Shown: positions 1-6,897 of the stretch, one piece after another
How the letters are laid out: every line of letters begins with the position of its first letter
How positions within the stretch are numbered: the stretch's first letter is position 1
Assembly (NCBI GenBank): GCA_035762175.1
Contig: DASTPP010000227.1
Coordinates: forward strand, 1 to 30,322
Direction: 5' to 3'
DNA: 30,322 bases
DNA from: DASTPP01 sp035762175
GTDB lineage: Bacteria; Myxococcota_A; Polyangia; Polyangiales; Polyangiaceae
The notes under the pieces: generated by a model
What the model was told of the DNA's origin: nothing
Database searches by the model: none
The model's input: only the letters and a program-made list of their open reading frames with translations
Position numbers and translations under genes: made by a program

Positions 1-156
1 CTCTGTCGGACGAATGCTCCCGTCGCCCGGCGCCCGATCCGCGGCGCCGTCGGCCGGGGTCGGGAGCTCGAAATCCGGGCGGATTCCTTCGCCCCCGGCC
101 CCGGCCGACGGCTTGCGTCTCGGCCGCCGCGCTCGGTCCGCATTCGTCCGACAGAG
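1..156. repeat. Nested inverted-repeat element at the window edge
   Basis: Positions 1-17 and 140-156 are perfect 17 bp inverted repeats (CTCTGTCGGACGAATGC and its complement). Inside them, 47-59 and 99-111 form a perfect 13 bp inverted pair, and 72-77 with 80-85 a small 6 bp one. The region could extrude or, if transcribed, fold into a long compound hairpin. Because the outer arm starts at base 1, the element may continue outside the window, or this may be the end of a contig folded back by assembly. No transposase is linked to it. Function unknown. Confidence 0.6.
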
Positions 157-316
157 CCTAGGGGCCCGCGCAGGGATGGCACATGGCCGCAAGGCTGCCC
201 CAGCGAGCAGAAGCCGAGCTCCGGCTCGCGGGCGAGGACGCCGCCGAGAGGGTTCGGCAATCGGTCGCCACCACACCGATAGCCTGGCCGGAGCTACCCC
301 TGCTAAAGGTTTGGCG

Positions 317-727
317 ATGACGACACCGAGCATCGACTACCAGGCCCTCTACGAGAACCTCTGTAACCTCTTGCCGAAACCCAGTGCCAAGCAAATCACC
401 GGCGACTGGGAAGGGCGGGGGTACGTCCGCCAGGCGTGGCCGCTCGTCACCGCGGAGGGAAGGGCGATCTTGCGCGTCGAATGGCGGATGAGCCAGGACA
501 AGATCGGTCACACCGACGTGCCGCTCACCTTCGCTTACGGCGGCATCGGGCTCGCCGACCTCGTCGTGGCCGAGAAGAGGGGGCCGTTCAAGGAGGTCGA
601 CACGGAAGCGGTCGTCTACATCATCGGCCGGGCCCTGGCCTACCTCGAGCGCGAGCACGGGTGCATGAGCAAGGGGCCGCCCCGCCCGCTCGTCGCCGAC
701 GAGCCGCCGCCGGCGGACAAGGGGTAG
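317..727 (+). CDS. Small hypothetical protein (136 aa)
   Basis: The protein starts MTTPSIDYQALYENLCNLL and I do not recognise a family. I chose ATG 317 because upstream of it the frame is low-complexity Arg/Ala/Pro text typical of a shadow, while from 317 the composition is balanced and globular. A central stretch alternates hydrophobic and polar residues (RAILRVEWRMSQDKIG, then DVPLTFAYGGIGLADLVV), followed by an amphipathic helix-like segment (VVYIIGRALAYLEREHG, about residues 97-113) and a proline-rich tail (PPPRPLVADEPPP-like). There is no signal peptide or membrane segment, so it is probably cytoplasmic. It is convergent with the histidine kinase relic that begins just beyond its stop. 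It is one of only two intact genes in the first 5.4 kb. Confidence 0.6.
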   Translation: MTTPSIDYQALYENLCNLLPKPSAKQITGDWEGRGYVRQAWPLVTAEGRAILRVEWRMSQDKIGHTDVPLTFAYGGIGLADLVVAEKRGPFKEVDTEAVVYIIGRALAYLEREHGCMSKGPPRPLVADEPPPADKG

Positions 728-734
728 CCCGCCT

Positions 735-1566
735 AGTCTCCCTTGCGCGCGCCGCGCGCCGCGCCCGGCCGAGCCGGCGAATGAGCCCCTTGCGGGCGTA
801 CTCGAGCAAGGCGCTGAGCTCGCCGGCGGGCGGGGGGCGAGCCTCCGGGTGCTCGGCGGCGAAGTCGTCGTGCGCGTCGCGGCCCGGCCCGTCCGCCGCC
901 CGCGCCCCCTCGTGCGGCTCGTAGCGCCACGTGAGCTCCAGGTGCCGCTGGATCTTATGGAGGAGCTCGTCCATCTGCAGGGGCTTGGCGACGAAGGCGT
1001 CGGCGCCCGCGCTCAGGCTCCGGCGCTGATCGGACTCGAACGCGCTGGCCGACGACGCGATGATCACCAGCCCCGCGAGCGCTGGCGTCGCCCGGAGCTT
1101 TTGGATCATGCCCCAGCCGTCGAGGCGAACGACTCGGGCCCGGCCAGCCCGTTTTTCAAGAGAATGAGGTGCTGGACGACCGAGAGGTCGTAGATGCACC
1201 GCAGCACGCCGATCGTCTTTTTCTTGTCTCTCGGGTCGCGGATGGGGCTGCTAAAAACCAGGGTCGGCCCCCGGTCCGCGAAGAGGACCGACGAGACGTA
1301 CGGCAGCCCGTCGATGGCCCCGCGAAAGTACTCGCTGCTCGACTCGTCCTTGCCCGTCCACGGCAAGATGGTGTCGAGAATGTTCTGGCCTTCGCGATCG
1401 AGCAGCGCGTAAGAGACGATGGCGAGCGTGTCTTCAACGGCGGAAAGCAGCCGGCCCAATGGCTGTAACTCACCCGGAGCGGCGCGAGCCTTCGGGCGTG
1501 CTTCGACGTTCGCGGACCGCAGCCAGAGATCGCGAGCAGCAGCGCGGCCAAGGCGAGGAAGGGCAC
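735..1566 (-). pseudogene. Relic of a hybrid histidine kinase: Cache sensor fused out of frame to half a receiver domain
   Basis: On the minus strand from 1566, a GTG-started segment begins MPFLALAALLLAISGCG, which looks like an N-terminal membrane helix. After a frame change comes an extracellular Cache-like sensor (LLSAVEDTLAIVSYALLDRE ... DESSSEYFRGAIDGLPYVSS ... IGVLRCIYDLSVVQHLILL, down to about 1130). It is followed, again in another frame, by the second half of a response-regulator receiver domain (LDGWGMIQKL, IIASSASAF, AGADAFVAKPLQMDELL; about 1135-930) and a degenerate tail. The second membrane helix, dimerisation domain, ATPase domain and the receiver's phospho-acceptor Asp are absent. 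A full-length member of this architecture would be several times longer. The gene is therefore internally deleted and frameshifted. Its 5' end abuts the beta-propeller relic at 1612 on the opposite strand, so no normal promoter region remains between them. Confidence 0.7.
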
Positions 1567-1611
1567 GCCGAGCCCCGCGCCGGTCGCACGCGGCTACAGC
1601 GCCGTTCAAAA

Positions 1612-2546
1612 ATGAAATCCGACGGCAAGCTGCTCTTCGCCGTCAACACCCCCGACAATCGCCTCGAAGTCTTCTGCATCAAGAAGAAGGGGCTGCAGCA
1701 CCGCGCCTCCATCCCCGTCGGCCTCGAGCCGGTGGCCGTCGCGGCCCGCAGCGGCGGCGAGGTCTGGGTCGTCAACCACCTGTCGGACAGCGTCAGCGTC
1801 GTCGAGATCGAGCCGGAGGCGCGCGCCGGCCGCGTGGTTCGTACCCTGCTCGTCGGCGACGAGCCGCGCGACATCGTCTTCGCCGGGCCGGGCCGGCTCC
1901 GCGCCTTCATCACCGCCGCCCACCGCGGTCAGAATGTCCCCTTCGATCCGCAGCTTACCACCCCCGGGGTGGGCCGGGCCGACGTCTGGGTCTTCGACGC
2001 CGACAATCTCGGCACGTCGCTCCCGGGCACGCCGCTCACCATCGCCACGCTGTTCACCGACACCCCGCGGGCCCTGGCGGTGACGCCGGACGGCAGCAAG
2101 GTGTACGCGGCAGGCTTCCACTCCGGAAACCGCACCACGGCGATTCACCAAATTCTCGTCCCCGACGGCTTCGGAGAAGATGGCTCACCCGGGCCCGCCA
2201 CCAACCACCAGGGCGTGCCGGCCCCCGAGGTCGCGCTCATTCTCAAGTCGAGATCGCGCACGTCGCCATGCACAACCCCGAGCCGCCGAGCGTCATCGCC
2301 GGCCGCCCCTTTCTCTACGACGCGTCGTTCTCGTCGAGCCACGGCGATTCTCGGCTGGCCGACCCGACGATCTCCGACGCGGCGCTGCGGCAGAAGGCCT
2401 CGCAGTGCGGTGGCGAGCTGACCTATACCTGCGCGCCCCCGGGCTCGGGGGCGCGCATCGGCCTCGATCGCGACGCCGACGGCTTTCTCGACGGGGACGA
2501 AAAAGACCAAGGCAGCGACCCAGCGGACCCCTCGAGTACGCCTTGA
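1612..2546 (+). pseudogene. Relic of a YncE-like beta-propeller / cytochrome-type secreted protein
   Basis: From 1612 the frame encodes propeller blades (SDGKLLFAVNTPDNRLEVF, GLEPVAVAARSGGEVWVVN, LLVGDEPRDIVFAGPG, DTPRALAVTPDGSKVYAAG). At about 2245-2250 the frame changes and continues EIAHVAMHNPEPPSVIAGRP then FLYDASFSSSHGDS. It then jumps directly to LADPTISDAALRQ and the typical end GARIGLDRDADGFLDGDE. From my knowledge of the myxobacterial relatives, SSSHGDS is normally followed by a CxxCH haem-c motif and several hundred residues with a second CxxCH. Both are missing here. The N-terminal signal peptide is also missing. I therefore infer at least two internal deletions, a frame change and a lost 5' end. 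Residual reading frame is long, so an annotation pipeline may call it intact. Confidence 0.7.
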
Positions 2547-2595
2547 CCCCCCGGCCTCCGCGCGCCTTCGGCGTGCTACCGGCACGCCTGGGGGG

Positions 2596-2757
2596 CCCCG
2601 TCGCCCGCGACGCGTGCCCGGCGGCGTCGTCACGGCGAACGTGCTCCCCCGCGCGGCCGCGCCCGCGTGTCGGTTCCGGCCCGTCGAGGGCGTGCCGGGC
2701 CGCGTGCGCGCCGTGGCCGCGGCGCCGGGCGGCGTGCTCGTGCGCGCCCTGCCCTGA
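2596..2757 (+). pseudogene. Possible C-terminal gene remnant (unknown protein)
   Basis: The frame ending with the TGA at 2755-2757 reads as plausible protein (VVTANVLPRAAAPACRFRPV, then EGVPGRVRAVAAAPGGVLVRALP). Its codons favour G/C in third position as the real genes do. It has no start and the upstream part is not recognisable. It lies just after the beta-propeller relic and just before the tandem array. It may be the tail of a deleted gene, or simply a by-chance open stretch in GC-rich DNA. Confidence 0.25.
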
Positions 2758-2773
2758 CGGGCAAAGGTTACGG

Positions 2774-3175
2774 AGTCACCCCCCCCAGGCCACCCCGCCG
2801 GCCGAACCATGAAAAAGTAACCCCCCGGGGCCACCCCGCCGGCCGAACTATGAAAAAGTAACCCCCCGGGGCCACCCCGCCGGCCGAACCAATACTAAGT
2901 AACCCCCCGAGGTCGCTCGGCCGGCCCAACCATTAAAAAGTAACCCTTCGGACGGCCTCTGGCACACAAAAGGGTTACTCAGTAACCCGCCGAGAGGGGT
3001 TATGGCACAAAAAGGGTTACTCAGTAACCCGCCGGGAGGCGGTTGTGGCACAAAAAGGGTTACTTTTTAACGTCGCGGAAGGCCTCGGTGGCACAAAAGG
3101 GTTACTTAGTAACCCTCCGCAGGGGTCGTGGCACAAAATGTGTTACTGAGTAACCCCCCCCGGCTTCGGTGGCAC
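2774..3175. repeat. Ten-copy 41-43 bp tandem array with GGTTACT-N-AGTAACC palindromes
   Basis: The core AGTAAC begins at 2816, 2857, 2898, 2939, 2981, 3023, 3108 and 3149, with a variant AGTCAC at 2774 and a decayed copy near 3066. Steps are 41-43 bp. In the first five units a single AGTAACCCCCCGG core is followed by GGCCACCCCGCCGGCCGAAC and an A-run. In the second half the core becomes a palindrome, GGGTTACTCAGTAACCC at 2972-2988 and 3014-3030, with variants at 3057-3073, 3099-3115 and 3140-3156, linked by GGCACAAAAAGG-type text. A 41-43 bp step is about four helical turns, so all cores would face the same side of the DNA. No reading frame explains the array. It looks like a protein-binding array, but this is inference. 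Confidence 0.85.
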
Positions 3176-3219
3176 ACCGGGTGGCTCATCGAGGGGGGGC
3201 CGCCGCCGGCCGCGGGCCC

Positions 3220-3354
3220 AAAAAACGACGGTGGCAAACGCTGCTTGAAGGTGCCCAAATGCGGGCCTTTTTGGGGAGGGCGCCGCCGGGGAGGGGAGGC
3301 AAGCCCAAGCGTTTGGCGGGTGCCTCAAGCGACGTCTGCCACCGTCGGTTTTTT
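3220..3354. repeat. Imperfect ~31 bp inverted repeat (hairpin or MITE-like)
   Basis: 3220-3250 (starting AAAAAACGACGGTGGCA) and 3323-3354 (ending TGCCACCGTCGGTTTTTT) are complementary over about 31 bases, with one single-base gap and four mismatches, all transitions. The enclosed 72 bases have no recognisable gene. In a minus-strand transcript three of the four mismatches would be G-U pairs. The outer A-run/T-run gives the look of a terminator, but the loop is long. It could also be a small non-autonomous insertion or a leftover of the adjacent transposase fragment. Confidence 0.5.
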
Positions 3355-3388
3355 CTCGTGGGTTTTCATTTTCGGGGGCAGGGGGCGA

Positions 3389-3505
3389 AATTCGCCGCAG
3401 GGCGCTCAGCACGCGGCGGACGGTGTCCGCGCTCGGCACCCCCTTCGGCAGGTCGACCCGTTCGGCGAACCACGCCTCGCGGTCGCTGAACGCCCGGAAA
3501 TGAAA
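3389..3505 (-). pseudogene. ISAs1-type transposase fragment
   Basis: On the minus strand about 39 residues read FHFRAFSDREAWFAERVDLP, then KGVPSADTVRRVLSALRRI. This matches the N-terminal region of ISAs1 (H-repeat) transposases, which typically carry a D/AEDREAWF...LDLPxGVPSHDTFRRVFSALD-like stretch just before the DDE catalytic domain. Upstream and downstream sequence in all frames is not recognisable as transposase, and no DDE residues are present. It is a short decayed remnant. Its presence shows that an insertion sequence once landed in this decayed zone. Confidence 0.55.
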
Positions 3506-3891
3506 GGCGCTTGCGAAAGGCTCGCCCTTGCCGTCACCGCGGGGCACACGCGGCGCCGCGGCCCGCCATGCGTCGCCTCGCCCCCGCCCCCGAAGGGCGC
3601 TTCGACGAGCGCATCGCCGCCACCCTCGACGAGGCCGTCGCGGCTCCGGAAGAGCCAGGACGCGACGTGCCCGCGCCGGTTGACGGAGACGACCCCCCCT
3701 CGTCGCGCGTCCGACCGACGCGGCCCGTACGAGCCAAAGCACCGCTTGGGTTCGACCAGGACCGCGCCTCGAACGATCAACTAGCACGCCTGCCACAGCC
3801 GGGGTGTCGCGCCACGCCTCTCGCGCCGAGGCATCGGGGGCTCGAACCGGCTAAGGCGCTACCGTTATCAGGTCGGGTCGAGCGCGGGCGC
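3506..3891. other. Gene-free stretch
   Basis: Long open frames run through this GC-rich stretch on both strands, but their translations are Arg/Pro/Ala-rich with no recognisable motif. I see no gene here. On the minus strand near 3835-3875 there is tRNA-like text (GGTTCGAGCCC and CTGATAA) that does not fold into a cloverleaf. Confidence 0.4.
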
Positions 3892-4527
3892 TCACCCGGC
3901 GTACTCGAAGACCAACCGGACCTCGGCCGTTACCGTCATCGTCCCGGGCAGAATAGGCGTTGGGGCTCTCGCCGCGAGGCGCTCCGACACAATCCGAAGG
4001 GGGCCACCGCCCTCGACGACCTGGGCCGAGCGCGGCCCTCTGAGCGTGACGCCCATCGCGCGGCTGAGCGTCTCGGCCTCGAGTTGAGCCGCCTTGATGG
4101 CGAGCTCGAGCGCTTGCTGCCGATACGGGCGCTCGTCCCGCAGCTCGAAGGTGATGCCGCTGCTCTCGTTCACGCCCGCGGCGACGGCGGCGTCGAACGC
4201 CTTGGGGGCGAGTTGCACGGGCACCCTCGCCATGATCAAGTTCTGGAACCGGTAGCCGATGATCGTGCTGACGTCAGTGCCGGGCTGGGTTTGGTAGATG
4301 GGGTAGAGGTTCAGGCCCACGGTCCTCAGATCAGTGCGAGGGATCTCCAGCCGCGTGAGCCGCTCGACGACTTCGTTCGCCTTCTCGGCGTTCCTGGTGG
4401 ACGCTTCTTCTGCCGTCCTTCCTTCGGTGACGACGCCCAAAAAGAGGACCGCGACGTCAGGCCTGACGTCGACCCGGCCCACGCCAGTGATCTCGAGTGT
4501 GCCGATACGATCGTTTCGGTGTGTCAT
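3892..4527 (-). CDS. SIMPL-domain (DUF541) protein
   Basis: The 211-residue protein is a complete SIMPL/DUF541 domain. It begins MTHRNDRIGTLEITGVGRVD and shows the family pattern VTGxGxVxVxPDxAxLxxGV, then TAEEASTRNAEKANEVVERL, LRTVGLNLYPIYQ, IIGYRFQNLIMARV, GITFELRDERPYRQQALELA and a closing VTAEVRLVFEY strand. Family members (YggE, BP26) are usually periplasmic and of unclear, stress-related function. This one has no signal peptide, so it may be cytoplasmic. ATG 4527 is supported by an AGGAG box about eight bases upstream. It lies 82 bp downstream of a frameshifted unknown gene on the same strand, with an imperfect palindrome between. Family assignment is firm; role is not. Confidence 0.9.
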   Translation of the reverse strand: MTHRNDRIGTLEITGVGRVDVRPDVAVLFLGVVTEGRTAEEASTRNAEKANEVVERLTRLEIPRTDLRTVGLNLYPIYQTQPGTDVSTIIGYRFQNLIMARVPVQLAPKAFDAAVAAGVNESSGITFELRDERPYRQQALELAIKAAQLEAETLSRAMGVTLRGPRSAQVVEGGGPLRIVSERLAARAPTPILPGTMTVTAEVRLVFEYAG

Positions 4528-4592
4528 GACAGAATCTCCTACTCTGGCCCCCTTACGAATCGACCTTGGGTTACCGAACTTTTTGCGATTTT

Positions 4593-4611
4593 GAAACTCG
4601 TGACGAGCTTC
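4593..4611. promoter_or_regulatory. Imperfect 19 bp palindrome upstream of the SIMPL gene
   Basis: GAAACTCGTGACGAGCTTC has 9-base arms with one mismatch around a central G. It overlaps the last codon and stop of the frameshifted gene and lies about 65 bp ahead of the SIMPL start, in an AT-richer patch. It could be an operator for the SIMPL gene or part of a transcription terminator; there is no T-run. Confidence 0.3.
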
Positions 4612-5130
4612 ATTTCGCGATAACGGCTGGGGTCGATTCGAAGAGGAATTGCTCGAACAGATACTGCTCAAGCGCAACGCTGACGTATCGCCCACCTGAG
4701 ATGGCCGCATACGTCGGCAGGTACTTTTTGATGCACGTTGCGTTCCATAGTTGCCCTTCGCGAGCGCGACGGTTTGGCCGAGATGGATGGCGTCATCTTT
4801 CGAGGCCCGGTGCCAGCACTCGTGTACCGTGCCGACGCCATTGGACTCGTCGTCGCTGACGTTGACTTTGACGTCTTCGATCGTGCCATAGGCAACCGAA
4901 CCGGGGCTCGGCCGGGCGCCGGCGCGCGTCGGCCGACGGTCGCGCCGAGTTCTTTCGTCGCCAAGCGCCCGCGCTGAGCAAGCAGGCCGAGCGCCTGGCC
5001 GACAGAGCGCGAGCACGCGCGGCGTCGTTCGGTCGTCGCGCACGGTGGCCTCGCCGCGGCCGTCGTAGACGCCGAAGGCGATGATATCGCGGCCCGCGCT
5101 CGTGCCCTCGAAGACCGAGCCCTCGTAGCG
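4610..5130 (-). pseudogene. Frameshifted unknown gene
   Basis: The 3' part reads well across two frames: GSVAYGTIEDVKVNVSDDES, NGVGTVHECWHRASKDDAIH, LGQTVALAKGNY, and then, after the apparent loss of one base near 4745, WNATCIKKYLPTYAAISGG, RYVSVALEQYLFEQFLFES and TPAVIAK to the stop at 4610-4612. Further upstream, protein-like pieces sit in alternating frames (GRDIIAFGVYDGRGEATVRD, SVGQALGLLAQRGRLATKEL), separated by further frame changes near 4920 and 5010. I do not recognise the family. If the single-base losses are sequencing errors the gene could be intact; three in 500 bp makes true decay more likely, in keeping with the neighbouring relics. Confidence 0.5.
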
Positions 5131-5409
5131 AGGGGCGCGCGGTCGCGGGCCGGGCGGCGAGACGTTAGGGGGGGCGGCGACCGCTCGGGGTGAGTGACGC
5201 CGGCCGCCCTTGCCCCGCCCGGTGGCACTGCGCGGGCGTGGTGACGCCGAACGCCGAAAAATAGCCCCGCGCGCCCGCCGCGGCCGCGGCCCGGCGTGGC
5301 CGGGGGCGCAGGCCGAAAACGCACCCGGGCTCGCCTCGGGCGGGGCCGTTGACGCACCGTCACCCAACCACTGCCTTGCCGACGCATCGAACGCGGCATA
5401 AGGGGCGGC
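5131..5409. other. Gene-free stretch
   Basis: The frames here are low-complexity Arg/Pro/Ala and carry no motif. The promoter of the phytase-like lipoprotein gene must lie in this interval. I see a TTGACG at 5349-5354 but no convincing -10 at the right distance. Confidence 0.4.
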
Positions 5410-6885
5410 GTGACCTCACGCCCTACCCCCTCTCGAAGCAAACATTCGCGATCGTTTGGCCTCCTCCTGCTCGCGACGGCCGCGGGCTTCGCGGCCTGCG
5501 GCGACGACGACGACACCCCGAGTGACACTCCGGCGGCCGGCACCGGCGGCCGAGGGGGCTCGGGCGGCGCCGGGGGCTCGTCGAGCGGCGCAGCCGGGTC
5601 GGGCGGCGTCGGGGGCTCGTCGAGCGGCGCGGCCGGGTCGGGCGGCGCGGGCGGCATGGGCAGCGGCGCCGCCGGCGCCGGCGGCGCGGCCGGGTCGGGC
5701 GGCGCGGGCGGGTCGGCCGGCGGGCAGGGCGGTGCGTCGCAGGGGGTTTCACTCACCTTCCTCGACGATCTGAACTTCGGCACGCCCGCGGGCGCGGGCG
5801 GCCAGGGCGGCGCCGGCGGCCAGGCCGGGCCCGGCACGAAGTACCCCTTCGGCGGCCTGTCGGGCACGTTCTACGACGCCGCGGGCAAGACGATTTATGC
5901 GATATCCGACAGCCGGGGCGCGCCGGCGACGGGCCCCGTCCGCCTGTACCCTCTGCCCTTGCAGCTCGACGCCGGGCAGGTCGGGGTGACCATCGACGAC
6001 GAGAAGGCCGTCCTTTTGCGCAATCCGGCGGGCGAGCTCTTCGCCGCCAACAGCATCGACCCCGAGGGCATCGCGCCGGCGCCGGGGGGCGGCTTCTACG
6101 TCTCGTCCGAGGGCGAGGTGTCGCCGGCGCAGGTGCTCGCCCCCGCCATCTTCCGCGCCGCCCCTGACGGCTCGTACGTCGGCGCGCTGCCGGTGCCGGC
6201 CCGCTACCTGCCCGACGCCGCGGGCGCGCAGCAGACCACCGGCGTGCGCAACAACGGCGCCTTCGAGTGCCTGGCGACGACCCCCGACGCCCGCTACCTC
6301 TTCGCGTGCAACGAGGTGCCCGTGGTGCAAGACGGCGCCCCGGCCGACTACGGCCAGGGCGGCGTCGTGCGGGTGCTGCGCTACGGCCTGGCGGCCGACG
6401 GCACCGCGACGCCCGGCGCCGAGTTCGCGTACGAGCTCGAGCCCGTGCCCGGCGCCGACCCCGGCCCCAAGCCCGACGGCACGCCGCGCTTTCGCGTCAG
6501 CGGCCTGGTCGACCTGCTGCCGATCGACGAGACGCGCCTGCTCGCGATGGAGCGGGCGACGGGCGAAGACGCGCAGGGCGTCTTCAACAACTTCGTCAAG
6601 ATCTTCGAGGTCTCGCTCGCGGGCGCCGCCGACGTCGCGGGGCTGAACGTCACGCCGGCCGGCGCGGCCCGCGCGAGCAAGCGGCTCGTGCTCGACGTGA
6701 ACGCCATCGTCGCCCAGTTCGAGCCGGGCTTTCAGAGCGTCGACAACTTCGAAGGCCTGACCTTCGGGCCGACCTTGCCCTCGAACAAGCGCTCGCTGCT
6801 CGTCGTCAGCGACAACAACTTCAGCGCCACCCAGCGCACGGCCTTCCTCGCGTTCGAGGTCGACGGCCTGCCCCCCGCGCCCTGA
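5410..6885 (+). CDS. Lipoprotein with esterase-like activity of phytase domain
   Basis: This 491-residue protein starts at GTG 5410, after GGGGCG. A basic N-terminus and hydrophobic segment end in the lipobox GFAAC (Cys about 30). An acidic patch follows, then a long Gly/Ala/Ser linker (residues about 40-115) of GGAGG type, common in myxobacterial surface lipoproteins. From about residue 145 the sequence matches the phytase-esterase-like domain (PF13449 type): FGGLSGTFYDAAGKTIYAIS, DSRG, then DPEGIAPAPGGGFYVSSEGE, NNGAFECLATTPDARYLFA, and VDNFEGLTFGP near the end. These are propeller-type proteins with a conserved glutamate-rich D/NxEG pattern. Substrate is unknown. It should be anchored to a membrane on the outside of the cytoplasm. 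It lies 12 bp ahead of bioA but the functions look unrelated. Confidence 0.85.
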   Translation: MTSRPTPSRSKHSRSFGLLLLATAAGFAACGDDDDTPSDTPAAGTGGRGGSGGAGGSSSGAAGSGGVGGSSSGAAGSGGAGGMGSGAAGAGGAAGSGGAGGSAGGQGGASQGVSLTFLDDLNFGTPAGAGGQGGAGGQAGPGTKYPFGGLSGTFYDAAGKTIYAISDSRGAPATGPVRLYPLPLQLDAGQVGVTIDDEKAVLLRNPAGELFAANSIDPEGIAPAPGGGFYVSSEGEVSPAQVLAPAIFRAAPDGSYVGALPVPARYLPDAAGAQQTTGVRNNGAFECLATTPDARYLFACNEVPVVQDGAPADYGQGGVVRVLRYGLAADGTATPGAEFAYELEPVPGADPGPKPDGTPRFRVSGLVDLLPIDETRLLAMERATGEDAQGVFNNFVKIFEVSLAGAADVAGLNVTPAGAARASKRLVLDVNAIVAQFEPGFQSVDNFEGLTFGPTLPSNKRSLLVVSDNNFSATQRTAFLAFEVDGLPPAP

Positions 6886-6897
6886 CGTCGCCCCGCC

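Noticed and set aside
2774..3175. CRISPR array as an explanation for the tandem repeats
   Set aside because: The repeats are contiguous with no unique spacers of constant length and no cas gene is nearby.
3830..3880. tRNA-like text on the minus strand (T-loop-like GGTTCGAGCCC and anticodon-loop-like CTGATAA)
   Set aside because: The anticodon and T stems do not pair and no acceptor stem can be drawn, so it is chance or a tRNA scrap beyond recognition.
5080..5130. PP2C phosphatase remnant suggested by AFGVYDGRGE
   Set aside because: The short match to FGVxDGHGG lacks the conserved second motif and the rest does not align; kept only as unknown relic.
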